From NCBI GenBank assembly GCA_018396755.1, contig JAGTQM010000007.1, positions 1 through 64,000 of the forward strand: 64,000 nucleotides of DNA, in the 5' to 3' direction. Position 1 is the stretch's first letter; every line of letters starts with the position of its first letter. The notes beneath the pieces are model-generated. The model saw only the letters and a list, made by a program, of their open reading frames with translations, was not told where the DNA came from and did not search any database. This stretch comes from Candidatus Bathyarchaeota archaeon (GTDB lineage Archaea > Thermoproteota > CALKCG01 > B24). The position numbers and the translations under genes were made by a program. Shown piece after piece: positions 43,248 to 52,966 of this stretch.

Positions 43248-44159
43248 TCATGGTAGTATGTTTTCTATAAACTTCTCAGGATCGAATGGCTCTAAATCAT
43301 CAAGGGTTTGACCAACCCCCACGTAAGCGATAGGTCTATCTACCAGCGTGGAAATCGATATAGCAGCTCCACCTTTAGCATCAGCATCCATCTTAGTAAG
43401 TACTACTAAATCTATGTTTAAGCATTTCATAAACTCCTCGGCTTGATTCACAGCATCATTACCCGTTAAAGAATCTCCGACAAACACTACTAAGTCTGGC
43501 TTAGCTATTCTAGCTATCTTCTGCATCTCCTCCATAAGGTTTCTCTTAGTCTGCATCCTCCCAGCAGTGTCGATTAAAACCACATTAATACCATGCGCCT
43601 TAGCGTACTGTACGGCATCGAAAGCCACCGCAGCCGCATCGCTTCCATAGCTCTGCTTTATGGCGCGTATTCCAAGCCTACTCGCCAATATCTCAGCCTG
43701 CTCTATAGCTCCAGCCCTAAACGTATCGCTACAAGCTATGCAAACAGTAAACCCGTTTTTAAGTAGAAGTCTAGCAACCTTAGCCACTGTTAGAGTTTTA
43801 CCGGAACCGTTGACCCCTACGAATAGTATGACGGTCGGCTCTTTTGCGGATAGTTTAAACTTAACCGTTTCAATCAAATCCTTACGGTAACGTGTTGACA
43901 ATTTCCCCAGGAGAACCTGTCTCAACGTACTTTTAACAGTAGGTTTAACGTCTTCAAACCTCTTAACTTTAACACCTGAAAGCTTTTCAGAAACCTCTGA
44001 ACATATGTTTTCAGCTACAGTATAGGCTACGTCATTCTTCACAAGTTCAATCTTAAAATCCTCCAGTAGAGGCTTAATCTTCTCAGGGCTTAGCTCTTCC
44101 AAGCTGATTTTCTCTACGAATAGGGAGAAGGCTTTTCTAAGACTTTCTAGCAGAACCAC
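43248..44159 (-). CDS. ftsY: SRP receptor FtsY
   Basis: 303 residues: helical N domain and GTPase domain with VGVNGSGKTLTVAKVARLL (P-loop), DTFRAGAIEQAEIL, VLIDTAGRMQTKRNLMEEM and TKMDADAKGGAAIS. No acidic A domain is seen, as common in archaea. Docks SRP-ribosome complexes to the membrane. Starts with GTG inside the prefoldin gene (23-base overlap). Confidence 0.96.
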   Translation of the reverse strand: MVLLESLRKAFSLFVEKISLEELSPEKIKPLLEDFKIELVKNDVAYTVAENICSEVSEKLSGVKVKRFEDVKPTVKSTLRQVLLGKLSTRYRKDLIETVKFKLSAKEPTVILFVGVNGSGKTLTVAKVARLLLKNGFTVCIACSDTFRAGAIEQAEILASRLGIRAIKQSYGSDAAAVAFDAVQYAKAHGINVVLIDTAGRMQTKRNLMEEMQKIARIAKPDLVVFVGDSLTGNDAVNQAEEFMKCLNIDLVVLTKMDADAKGGAAISISTLVDRPIAYVGVGQTLDDLEPFDPEKFIENILP

Positions 44160-44583
44160 CAGCCTCCCTAATCCTTATTAAACGTTCAAGATTCCCCCTG
44201 CTTTCTTCAAGCTTTTGGGAGGCTTGTACAAGCTGCTGCTGGAGGGAAGATTTAATCTGTTCAAGTCTAGATATACGTTCACTGATCATATCTATGGATT
44301 CTTTAATACTCTTCTCCACGCATACATTTGCACCGACACCTACAACAACCTTACTGATGCTTTCGACTTTAGCGAATATGTAGGAGCCTGCCCCAATAGG
44401 AACAAGTATGTTATCACCTTCCTTAGCAGATTCTAGAGCTTTTAATGTTTCAAGAGCCATTTGAGACTCACTTAAAGTCGCATCCGTCATATCAAGCCTT
44501 GACTTAATAACGTTTAAAGTCGCCTCTAAAAGCTGGATTTCCGTAGCAAGCCTATTAATCTCCTCATCTGAAGAAGCGCTCAT
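44137..44583 (-). CDS. pfdA: Prefoldin alpha subunit
   Basis: 148 residues: two long coiled-coil helices around a central beta region (NILVPIGAGSYIFAKVES). Together with beta subunits it forms the jellyfish-shaped holdase that feeds the thermosome. The pfdA-ftsY overlap is conserved in archaea, but L18Ae, which often precedes pfdA, is 10 kb away here. Confidence 0.92.
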   Translation of the reverse strand: MSASSDEEINRLATEIQLLEATLNVIKSRLDMTDATLSESQMALETLKALESAKEGDNILVPIGAGSYIFAKVESISKVVVGVGANVCVEKSIKESIDMISERISRLEQIKSSLQQQLVQASQKLEESRGNLERLIRIREAGGSARKS

Positions 44584-44840
44584 AGAAACCTCTTATAATT
44601 CGTAACTCAAGCGGAAATATAAAACCTTTCATTTTTACCTCCATCTTTTGAGGAATATCATTCCGTTGAGAACCATCACATATTTGAAAACTGTTTCAAA
44701 GACATTCTAGGAGACTTATGGAGGCTGTAGATTCTTTTAAACCCCTTTATTTCCCATTAGACCTCTAGAGCTATATCTGTCTCACTATTCGTTTAGAGAA
44801 CATCTAAAAATCTTCACGCATAGCTATTCTAGATGCAACC

Positions 44841-45836
44841 TTAATTGATACTAAGGGTTTGTGCTTTATGACATGCCACGTAGTGGTTTTCCGTAACCTC
44901 TATAAGCCGCGGCTTTTCAGTTTCACACGTTTCCTCTTTAAACGGGCATCTCGTATGGAATCTACATCCTGAGGGGGGATTTATAGGGCTGGGCACTTCC
45001 CCTTTTAGCTCTATGTGTTTCCGCTTTACCCTAGGGTTTGGTATAGGTACGGCGGAGAGTAGAGCTATTGTATACGGATGTCTAGGATCTGAAAATATCT
45101 CCTTCTTTAAGCCTAACTCCACCATCTCCCCTAAATACATTATCCCTATTCTATCTGAGATGTATTTGGATACAGCTAAGTCATGAGTTATGAATAGGTA
45201 TGTTAAATCCAACTCGCTTTGCAACTGCTTCATAAGCTCAAGTATTTTAGACCTGAGAGAAACATCTATCATTGAGATGGGCTCATCTGCTACTATGAAT
45301 TCAGGGTTAACTATTATAGCTCTAGCTATAGCGGCTCTCTGCCTCTGCCCTCCGCTAAGCTCATGAGGATAAGCATTGTAAAACTTCTCCGGAGGCTCTA
45401 AACCCACCTTCCTAAGCGTTTCAAAGACCATGCTTTTCTTCTCACCCCCCTCAGCTATGCCGTGGATTTCAAGAGGATGCCCAACAGCATCACCTATTCT
45501 CATACGGGGATTAAGCGACGCATAGGGATCTTGAAATATAATCTGCATGTTTTTCCTAAGCCTTCTAAGCTCTTCACCTTTAAGGAATGTTATATCCCTC
45601 CCCTTAAAAATAAGCCTACCATCCGTAGGATCTATCAGCCGTAAAATAAGTCTTCCAGTTGTAGTTTTACCGCATCCACTCTCACCCACCAGGGAGAAGA
45701 TTTCCCTCTTCCTTATTTCAAAGCTGACACCGTCTACAGCTTTAACATAGTCAACCTTCCGGCTTAGTATTCTCTCTAGAAGCCCCTTCTGTACGGGAAA
45801 GTACTTCTTTAAATCTTTTACCTGAACTTGAATCAT
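44841..45836 (-). CDS. Oligopeptide ABC transporter ATPase (OppF/DppF)
   Basis: 331 residues with Walker A GESGCGKTT, signature LSGGQRQR, and the C-terminal oligopeptide-transporter domain with a Cys-rich motif (GCRFHTRCPFKEETC), which in relatives can bind Fe-S. It is the last gene of a five-gene uptake operon. Confidence 0.92.
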   Translation of the reverse strand: MIQVQVKDLKKYFPVQKGLLERILSRKVDYVKAVDGVSFEIRKREIFSLVGESGCGKTTTGRLILRLIDPTDGRLIFKGRDITFLKGEELRRLRKNMQIIFQDPYASLNPRMRIGDAVGHPLEIHGIAEGGEKKSMVFETLRKVGLEPPEKFYNAYPHELSGGQRQRAAIARAIIVNPEFIVADEPISMIDVSLRSKILELMKQLQSELDLTYLFITHDLAVSKYISDRIGIMYLGEMVELGLKKEIFSDPRHPYTIALLSAVPIPNPRVKRKHIELKGEVPSPINPPSGCRFHTRCPFKEETCETEKPRLIEVTENHYVACHKAQTLSIN

Positions 45837-45857
45837 ACATTACATCCTCGAAAGTGT

Positions 45858-46832
45858 TTACTCTACGTATCTAAAACATTTTACAAACCGCCCTCTTTCA
45901 AATTCCACAGTCTGCGGTTCCACTTCTCCACATCGATGCTCAGCGTAGGGGCATCTTACGTGGAATCTGCATCCCTTAGGCGGGTTGATGAGACTGGGCG
46001 GTATACCCGGTATATACTTTAACTTCTGATCTGAGAGCTGGATGTTAGGTATAGATTCCAATAAGGCCTCTGAGTATGGATGTAAAGGACTGTTGAAGAA
46101 TGAATTTACATCGCTATATTCTACAAGCTGACCAGCATACATTATCGCTATTCTATCAGCCACCTCTGCTACTATGCTAACGTCATGCGTTATCAGAATC
46201 AGCCCCATACCGTACACCTGTTTAAGCTTTCTCATAAGCTCTAAAATCTGATATTGGACTATTACGTCGAGCGCAGATGTAGGCTCGTCTGCTATCACCA
46301 GATCTGGTTTTAAACACAATGCTAAGGCTATCATAATCCTCTGCCTCATCCCCCCGCTCAACTGATGGGGATAATCGTTAAACCTTTCAGGTAGTATACC
46401 TACGTCTTCGAGGAGAGAACAGGCTCTTTCAACGGCTTTCTCACGGGGAACCCCCTCGTGAGACACTATCGTTTCAACAATATGATCACCAACCTTCATT
46501 AAAGGGTTCAACGACGTCATCGGATCCTGGAAAACCATACCTATACGCTTCCCTCTAACTTTACGCATTTCATCTTCACTTAATGCCGTAAGGTCTATTC
46601 CATCGAAGAAAACCTTTCCACCCACTATTTTACCAGGTGGAGGTATTAGCCTAAGTATAGATAGGCCTAAAGTAGACTTACCTGATCCAGATTCCCCCAC
46701 CAACCCTACGGTTTCACCCCTATCCATATTAAAGCTTACGCTATCCACTGCTTTAACAACACCTTCATCCGTATAGTAGTAAACTTTTAGGTTTTCCAGC
46801 GAGAGGAGGGGCTTCCGATTCATGGATGTCAT
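45858..46832 (-). CDS. Oligopeptide ABC transporter ATPase (OppD/DppD)
   Basis: 324 residues with Walker A GESGSGKSTL, signature LSGGMRQR, Walker B LVIADEPTSALD, and the C-terminal Cys motif GCRFHVRCPYAEHRC. It overlaps the permease gene by four bases. It works as a heterodimer with the next ATPase. Confidence 0.92.
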   Translation of the reverse strand: MTSMNRKPLLSLENLKVYYYTDEGVVKAVDSVSFNMDRGETVGLVGESGSGKSTLGLSILRLIPPPGKIVGGKVFFDGIDLTALSEDEMRKVRGKRIGMVFQDPMTSLNPLMKVGDHIVETIVSHEGVPREKAVERACSLLEDVGILPERFNDYPHQLSGGMRQRIMIALALCLKPDLVIADEPTSALDVIVQYQILELMRKLKQVYGMGLILITHDVSIVAEVADRIAIMYAGQLVEYSDVNSFFNSPLHPYSEALLESIPNIQLSDQKLKYIPGIPPSLINPPKGCRFHVRCPYAEHRCGEVEPQTVEFERGRFVKCFRYVE

Positions 46833-47695
46833 CTTCTAACCAACCTAGGATTTAAGATTTCAGTAAGCCCTTCTCCAAATAGACTAAAACCAAGGGTTAA
46901 AAAGACTATCATAAGCCCTGGGAAAGTACTTGGCCACCATATTTTCGACGTGAGGTAGGGGTATCCCATCCTTAGATCGAAACCCCAATCTGGTGTAGGA
47001 GCTGTTATACCGAGCCCAATGAAACTTAGAGCCGCAGCTGTGAGCACGGCGTCCGCGGCGTTGAGCGATAAGATTATTGGTAGAGATGGAATAATATTGG
47101 GAAGTATATATTTAAACATCACCGTTCTATCCTTTGCACCTATTGCTTTAGCCGCTTCTACAAACAAGTTTTCCTTAACCGACAGCGCCTCCCCTCTGAC
47201 CATTCTAAAGTACGTCGGTATGTATACTACGGTTAATGACATTCCCATCGATATTTCACCTGGACCAAGCATAACAGCTAAAGCTATGGCTAAAACCAGA
47301 CCTGGAAAAGCGTAGAGACTATCCATAAAAAGTGAGATTACACTATCCAGTTTACCCCCTAAATAGCCTGATAAAAGCCCTATGGGGACACCTATTAGAA
47401 AGGATAGGGTCATAGATAGTAGTGTGATCCGTAGAACTATTCTCGTCCCATGTATAATTCTACTTAAAATATCTCGTCCAAGCCCATCCGTACCCATGGG
47501 AAACTTAAAGCTTGGGCTTTCAAGGGGGGCTCCAGCCCTCTTCACAGGATTGTAGGGTGATATGAAGGACGCTAATAGAGCCATTAAGACAAAAGACAAT
47601 ACTATGGCAAACCCTATGAACGTGAAATAGTATTTTACCCCTCTTCTGAATTTAAGCCTTCTCAGAATGGATGAGATGATACTTGAGAATAACAT
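46829..47695 (-). CDS. Oligopeptide ABC transporter permease (DppC type)
   Basis: 288 residues, about six membrane helices, with the permease loop EAAKAIGAKDRTVMFKYILPN that contacts the ATPases. The GTDGLGRDILSRIIHGTR segment is typical of the OppC/DppC group. Confidence 0.92.
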   Translation of the reverse strand: MLFSSIISSILRRLKFRRGVKYYFTFIGFAIVLSFVLMALLASFISPYNPVKRAGAPLESPSFKFPMGTDGLGRDILSRIIHGTRIVLRITLLSMTLSFLIGVPIGLLSGYLGGKLDSVISLFMDSLYAFPGLVLAIALAVMLGPGEISMGMSLTVVYIPTYFRMVRGEALSVKENLFVEAAKAIGAKDRTVMFKYILPNIIPSLPIILSLNAADAVLTAAALSFIGLGITAPTPDWGFDLRMGYPYLTSKIWWPSTFPGLMIVFLTLGFSLFGEGLTEILNPRLVRR

Positions 47696-47709
47696 ATTAT
47701 CCCCACCTT

Positions 47710-48717
47710 TCAGTAGCGGATTCTAGGATCTATGTAGACATATATGATATCCACTATTAGACTTACTAAGACTACTAGAAAGGCGAAGAACACTATAGTC
47801 CCCTGAACTGTTGTAAAATCTCTATATAGAATTCTCTCGGTAAGAAAAGTCCCCATGCCTGGCCAAGAGAAAGTCGTCTCTGTCAATATGGCTCCTGCCA
47901 ATAGTGCTGCAAACTGTAAACCCATCATCGTCAATATTGGGATAAACGCGTTTTTCAACGCATGCTTATATACCACCTTCCTCTCAGAGAGCCCCCTTGC
48001 CCTCGCAGCCACTATGTAATCTCTTTGAAGCACGTTTAACATGTGAGCTCTCGTTAACCTCGTGAATATTCCTGAAAGATAGAATCCTAAAGTTACTGTA
48101 GGTAGGATTAAATGCCTTATAGCGCTTACTAGACTCGGTATGTTGAACGTTAGAAGACTGTCTAAGACGTATAGTCCCGTTATCGTTTTAGGGGCCATAA
48201 GAGGATCTATACGTCCGCTTGTCGGCAGCCATCCTAAGTATACTCCGAAGATAAGTTGAAGAGATATACCTAGCCACGGTATGAAGATGGCGTAAGTTAT
48301 TATTCCATAGACTCTGAAGAAGTGGTCTATTAGCTTACCATACCTGCAGGCTGAGAAAATTCCCGTTAAGATTCCTACAACAACACCGAATAGGAAAGCT
48401 GATATCGATAGCTCTAAAGTGGCTGGAAAATGCTCCATGATCTCTTCTAATACAGGTCTTTGACCCCATATTAGCGACCTACCTAAATCCAAGCTTAGTA
48501 CTTTCCAAAGATAGCCTAAAAATTGAATGTAAAGAGGATCGTTAAGACCTAACTTTTCCCTCATTTTATCGATTTGCTCTTTAGGAGCATGAGCCCCCAG
48601 TATAGCGCTTACAGGGTCTCCTGCTACTCTCATTACTAGAAATACTATTGTTAAAAGTATTAGTATCATTGGAATTGCAAGTAGAATCCTTCTAGCGACG
48701 TATACTCTTAAAGACAA
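47710..48717 (-). CDS. Oligopeptide ABC transporter permease (DppB type)
   Basis: 335 residues; the first helix is followed by VAGDPVSAILGAHAPKEQID and LGLNDPLYIQFLGYL, hallmarks of DppB/OppB, and the coupling loop is DYIVAARARGLSERKVVYKH. About six membrane helices. Confidence 0.93.
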   Translation of the reverse strand: MSLRVYVARRILLAIPMILILLTIVFLVMRVAGDPVSAILGAHAPKEQIDKMREKLGLNDPLYIQFLGYLWKVLSLDLGRSLIWGQRPVLEEIMEHFPATLELSISAFLFGVVVGILTGIFSACRYGKLIDHFFRVYGIITYAIFIPWLGISLQLIFGVYLGWLPTSGRIDPLMAPKTITGLYVLDSLLTFNIPSLVSAIRHLILPTVTLGFYLSGIFTRLTRAHMLNVLQRDYIVAARARGLSERKVVYKHALKNAFIPILTMMGLQFAALLAGAILTETTFSWPGMGTFLTERILYRDFTTVQGTIVFFAFLVVLVSLIVDIIYVYIDPRIRY

Positions 48718-48757
48718 AGATACTCCTCCAAAAAAAATAGTGGGAAATTAATTTTAC

Positions 48758-50425
48758 TTACTCTTTATAGATGAGATAGTATCTGAGGAGCATAGTCGGG
48801 TCTAAAATCACTCCTCTTACGTTAGGCCAGAAGACTACGTTTAATACGCCTTGAAATAGCGGGATTACTGGAGCCTCCTCAGCCATAAGCTTCTGAATCT
48901 CTATATAGAGCACCGTTCTCTCTTCAACATCTATCCTGATGCTTGCCTCATCTAGAAGCTCATCCATCTTAGGGTTGCTGTAGAACACACCCATATCAGG
49001 AGACCACTCGGAGTGTAGGAATATCGTCGTATAGTCGTCTGGGTCTATATAATCTGGATACCATCCGAGGAGGAATATAGGCATAACACCCGCAGAAATA
49101 TACTCAGCCGCGTACGTAGCCCATTCAGCACTTCTCAACGTAACCTTCATCATACCAGTTTCTTCAAGGCTTTCCTTTATCACGGCAGCTACATCAGCCT
49201 CTAAATCCCCATAATGCGTAGGTGTATACCATAGTTCAAATTCAAAGGGCTTAGCCTCACTATATCCAGCTTCCTGTAGTAAGCTTCTAGCGAGAGCTAG
49301 ATCCCTTTCACCATACTCATCTTTAAAAGCATCTATATGACTCCACATACCCGCTGGGATCATGCTATATAGTGATTGGACAGTGCCTCTATAAACTTCC
49401 TCTACGATTCTCTTCCTATCGATAGCTGCGGCTACAGCCCTTCTAAGACGGACATCATTAAACGGTGCATCCTTACACCTTAAGACTAAGTATCTAATGT
49501 AAGGTCCAGGCACTTCCTCCACTGTTAGAACCCCTCTGCTTTTAAGGTCTTGAACATCCATAGGTCTCAGAGTTCTCCAAGCTATATCTATTTCACCCAT
49601 CTCTACAGCTAATCTTAAGGACGATGCATCTTTGTAGAATTTAACAATAAATGTAGAAGTCTTTGGCGGCGGACCATAGTAGCCTGGGTTGGATTCCAAT
49701 ATTAATTCTACATCTCTAACCCAGCTCTTAATCCTATACGGTCCATAGTGGCCTACTGTAGGCTCTGCAACAGCATCTGACGGATACGAGTTTGGGCTTA
49801 CTGGGAAGTATGGAGGGGTTGCTACTAGGGCTGGGAAGTATGAGACAGCCTTCTTAAGTATGAATCTAACAGTATACGTGTCTACAACTTCAACCGCGTC
49901 AACGAAGGCTGAGACAAGCCATGAAGGATCTAATCCCAGCCGCATAACTCTTTCAATAGAGTATTTAACAGCTGAAGCATCTAAGTCAGTCCCATCTGTA
50001 AACTTCAAACCCTCCCTAAGCTTAAACGTGTAGACTCTTCCATCAGGGCTTACATCGTAAGATTCAGCTATTCCAGGCTCTAGCTCGGTTGTTCCAGGCT
50101 TATATTTGAGGAGACCTTCACCTATATTGTTGAAGACTTCCCACGTGTAGAAATCGTATGCTTTAGCGGGGTCTAACACCGTGATCTTATCAGTAGTCCC
50201 CATAATAATGGGTTTAGGCTTTACAACCTCCTCTAATGCTTCAATTCTTTCGCCAAGTGTTCTTGCAAGCTCCTCCATTGAGGCTCTTATACTTTCTTCA
50301 GTAGACCTTATCTCCGAGATGGTAGTTGAAAGAGTTGCGATATAACTTAAAGTGGCAATAGAGACTATGAGAGTGAGAAGCATCAACACTACTAGAATCT
50401 TCTCAAGCGTTGTAGCAGATGACAT
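48758..50425 (-). CDS. Oligopeptide-binding protein (SBP family 5)
   Basis: 555 residues: an N-terminal membrane anchor (ILVVLMLLTLIVSIATLSYI), a short coiled coil, then the binding domain (GLLKYKPGTTELEPGIAESY, DGRVYTFKLREGLKFTDGT). It captures peptides or related solutes outside the cell for the DppBCDF system encoded downstream. First gene of the operon; the substrate cannot be read from sequence. Confidence 0.92.
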   Translation of the reverse strand: MSSATTLEKILVVLMLLTLIVSIATLSYIATLSTTISEIRSTEESIRASMEELARTLGERIEALEEVVKPKPIIMGTTDKITVLDPAKAYDFYTWEVFNNIGEGLLKYKPGTTELEPGIAESYDVSPDGRVYTFKLREGLKFTDGTDLDASAVKYSIERVMRLGLDPSWLVSAFVDAVEVVDTYTVRFILKKAVSYFPALVATPPYFPVSPNSYPSDAVAEPTVGHYGPYRIKSWVRDVELILESNPGYYGPPPKTSTFIVKFYKDASSLRLAVEMGEIDIAWRTLRPMDVQDLKSRGVLTVEEVPGPYIRYLVLRCKDAPFNDVRLRRAVAAAIDRKRIVEEVYRGTVQSLYSMIPAGMWSHIDAFKDEYGERDLALARSLLQEAGYSEAKPFEFELWYTPTHYGDLEADVAAVIKESLEETGMMKVTLRSAEWATYAAEYISAGVMPIFLLGWYPDYIDPDDYTTIFLHSEWSPDMGVFYSNPKMDELLDEASIRIDVEERTVLYIEIQKLMAEEAPVIPLFQGVLNVVFWPNVRGVILDPTMLLRYYLIYKE

Positions 50426-50667
50426 AACAATTTCCCCATTTTTGAATATTTTTCTTTAAAAGATTTAAGTCTTATCCTTCAAAGATTTAAAAATTCAATC
50501 AAAACCTAAACGTGCTTTTAGAATAAAGTTTTAAACCCTAAACCCCCGGTAATCTTATTTGCGCTTCCTAAAAAAAACACTATCTCATCCTTTTGGCAAA
50601 CGTATTTGAATCCTGCTTCAAGCAGAACAAAAGAAATTTACACAGGTTAATGGATACATTTACTAGT

Positions 50668-51039
50668 ATGTCAGAAGAAAAAGAATGGTACACAACAGGT
50701 GAAGCTGCTAAAATTCTTGGTGTTAGTTTTAGAACGGTAAAACGTTGGATATATTCAGGAAAAATAAGTGTAACAAAAACTGTGGGAGGTCATCATAGAG
50801 TATCGAGAGAGGTAGTAGACCGTTTACGATCTGAAGTTGAGGACCAATTCGCAATCGATGTAATCACACTAATTAATGAAAAGAAAATCGTTTATTTTCG
50901 TGAAGTTCAGCTGAATTTGGAACATAAGTACAGACATTATGAAACTCGTGATAAACTTGAATGGCTTGTTAGGCAAAAGAAAATTAATACTATCTATGAG
51001 TTTAACCGTAGATGGTACTTCCCTGTGAGTGCTACGTGA
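50668..51039 (+). CDS. MerR/excisionase-type HTH protein
   Basis: From ATG 50668: WYTTGEAAKILGVSFRTVKRWIYSGKI followed by VGGHHRVSREVVDRL (shown in part), a MerR/Xis-like HTH as in IS607 serine recombinases and excisionases, then an 80-residue tail with a second helical region. No recombinase domain is present. It is A+T-rich and stands 15 bases before a nuclease-like gene, so the two look like a unit. Confidence 0.7.
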   Translation: MSEEKEWYTTGEAAKILGVSFRTVKRWIYSGKISVTKTVGGHHRVSREVVDRLRSEVEDQFAIDVITLINEKKIVYFREVQLNLEHKYRHYETRDKLEWLVRQKKINTIYEFNRRWYFPVSAT

Positions 51040-51054
51040 GAAGACGTTAAAGGT

Positions 51055-51625
51055 ATGACAGAGAATAAGCTTAGTTTGATAGAAGTTTTTGAAAATTACG
51101 AAAGGAAATTTGAAAGAGATGGAATAAGATATCAAGATTATTCTGAATATATAGTTGAACAAGCCATGATTAGAGCTGGATATACTGTCGTTGCTAAAGA
51201 TAGCTACTACTTTAACGGTATAGCTTGTGTTCTTCAAACGGGTCCAGGAAGACCTCCAGACCTTGATTTTATCGCTAAGTTACCTAATGGAAATTATGCC
51301 GGGATTCAAGTTAAAAATAGAATATCCTAAACAAAATGATATTAACACTTTTATCGAGCTTTGCAGGGTGTTACATCTAAGACCCATACTGGTTACTAGA
51401 CAAGCCCACCTTATGACTTTTGACGTTATTAGGAGGCTTAATGGATGGGTAGTCGTCTTTAAGGAAAGTCTTCTAAAACCCGGTTTTCCTAGGGAGAAGC
51501 TTGAAGCCTTAAGACAAATGGGGATTCCTGTAACAGTTTATAGATGGCCTCCTGACTTCCTTATCAAAGCTCTCATGGATGCTGCTAAGGCTATGTCCAA
51601 AACTATGACAAACTCACAGCAGTAG
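51055..51625 (+). pseudogene. PD-(D/E)xK-like nuclease, frameshifted
   Basis: The ORFs at 51055-51330 and 51227-51625 overlap in different frames. The first gives YSEYIVEQAMIRAGYTVVAK, PPDLDFIAKL and GIQVKNR, an E...D...QxK pattern of the PD-(D/E)xK nuclease fold. The second continues EYPKQNDINTFIELCRVLHL to a helical end. One base added in the A-rich run near 51320 restores a single protein of about 190 residues. Real decay or a homopolymer reading error are both possible. Confidence 0.6.
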
Positions 51626-51892
51626 AATTTAATAAAAAATTATCCTTATTTCTTCGACTAAGTAAGTCTATATTAATGATAAATTCAATCTTGTCTGTTC
51701 TCTTTTTCTAATTTTCTCAAGTATTTTTATGAGAGAGAAATGTTGCTGAAGAAAGAAATGTAAGTTTATTTTTTCTACTTATTTAATAATCACAAGTTTC
51801 ATATTTTTATTTATGGTTGAGGTTCAGAGTTGGGTTTGAGATAAAACTCTAAGAGGTTCTAGTAGTGTTAATGAAGTAGGTTTTACGTTAAA

Positions 51893-52732
51893 TTACGTAG
51901 ATGCTGCGACGCTTACAAGTATTAAAACAGCTCCTAAAGCCTCTACCAGATTGAGTGTTTCTTGGAGTATGAAAAATGTGAATATCGATGCGAAAACCGG
52001 TTCAAGTAGAAGTATTAGACCTGTGAACTCCGGTGGGACTACTTTCTGAGCCCAGGCTTGAATGTAGAAGGCGAAGGCCGTAGCAATAACACCCGTGTAC
52101 ATTACCGCTACTAGTATGTTATTCTCTGGTCTTATCCAATTTTCACCGATGGATAGGGAGAATAATGCTGAAAGTGTTAAAACTGAAATAGATTCAGAGT
52201 ATGCGAGTACCAACGCGTCCGACTCCTCAGATACTCTACCTACTAAGAGTATTTGTAATGCCCATAGAAAAGCACATATAAATGTCAGCAAGTCGCCGAT
52301 TGAAATAGAGGTTACCCTATAGGCTTCCGTTAATAAAACCAACCCCACCATGCCTAAGGCTATGCTGAAAATAGCCTTTAAACTAGGCTTTTTACGGAAA
52401 AGTAGGAAGCTCAGTAGAGGAATAAGCGGAGTATTTAGACTCGTTATGAAAGCCGAGTTTATGGCACTCGTATACCTTATTCCGAAGACTTGAAATAGGA
52501 AACCTAAGAAGACTACAACTCCAAGTCCTAAACCCTTCAGATTAGGATATGGCTTTCTCCTCGCTAGTAGTAGAATCGGTATGAGTATTAGCAAGGCTAC
52601 TGTAAACCTTAAGAATAGGAAGAAGAAAACATCTAAACTCGATACGGCAATCTTCATAGCTGGAAAAGTTCCACCCCATGAGGCTGCAAGTAAGATTAAG
52701 GCAAGTCTTCCCTTTAACTCTCTCCTCTTCAG
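51893..52732 (-). CDS. EamA/DMT-family transporter, apparent CUG start
   Basis: The tracked ORF (52657) misses the first helix. The frame extends upstream through LALILLAASWGGTFPAMKIA, the standard first DMT segment. No ATG, GTG or TTG occurs before an in-frame stop; CTG 52732 follows GGAGG by 7 bases and gives 279 residues, the usual length with ten helices. Exports or imports small metabolites; substrate unknown. Confidence 0.82.
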   Translation of the reverse strand: MKRRELKGRLALILLAASWGGTFPAMKIAVSSLDVFFFLFLRFTVALLILIPILLLARRKPYPNLKGLGLGVVVFLGFLFQVFGIRYTSAINSAFITSLNTPLIPLLSFLLFRKKPSLKAIFSIALGMVGLVLLTEAYRVTSISIGDLLTFICAFLWALQILLVGRVSEESDALVLAYSESISVLTLSALFSLSIGENWIRPENNILVAVMYTGVIATAFAFYIQAWAQKVVPPEFTGLILLLEPVFASIFTFFILQETLNLVEALGAVLILVSVAAST

Positions 52733-52739
52733 CGGGTAA

Positions 52740-52744
52740 CCTCC
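52740..52744 (-). promoter_or_regulatory. Shine-Dalgarno deciding the EamA CUG start
   Basis: GGAGG on the minus strand lies 7 bases before CTG 52732. It is the only purine block near a possible initiator for the full-length protein. Confidence 0.5.
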
Positions 52745-52966
52745 TACTTCACGGCGGATTAAAACCTTTTCAATACTAATTGAGCCCTATTATAAACTTT
52801 AACACGTAGGATGTGGTATTAGGAAACCTTTGTGGAATCTTTTAGGTTATGAATGATGGTTCATGTTGCTGAAAACCATTTCAAATAAATACTATGACAC
52901 TTCCATCATGTGAAACCTAAAATTATAATTTTAAGTACCGTGAAAAATTATTCTGGGTGGGAATAG

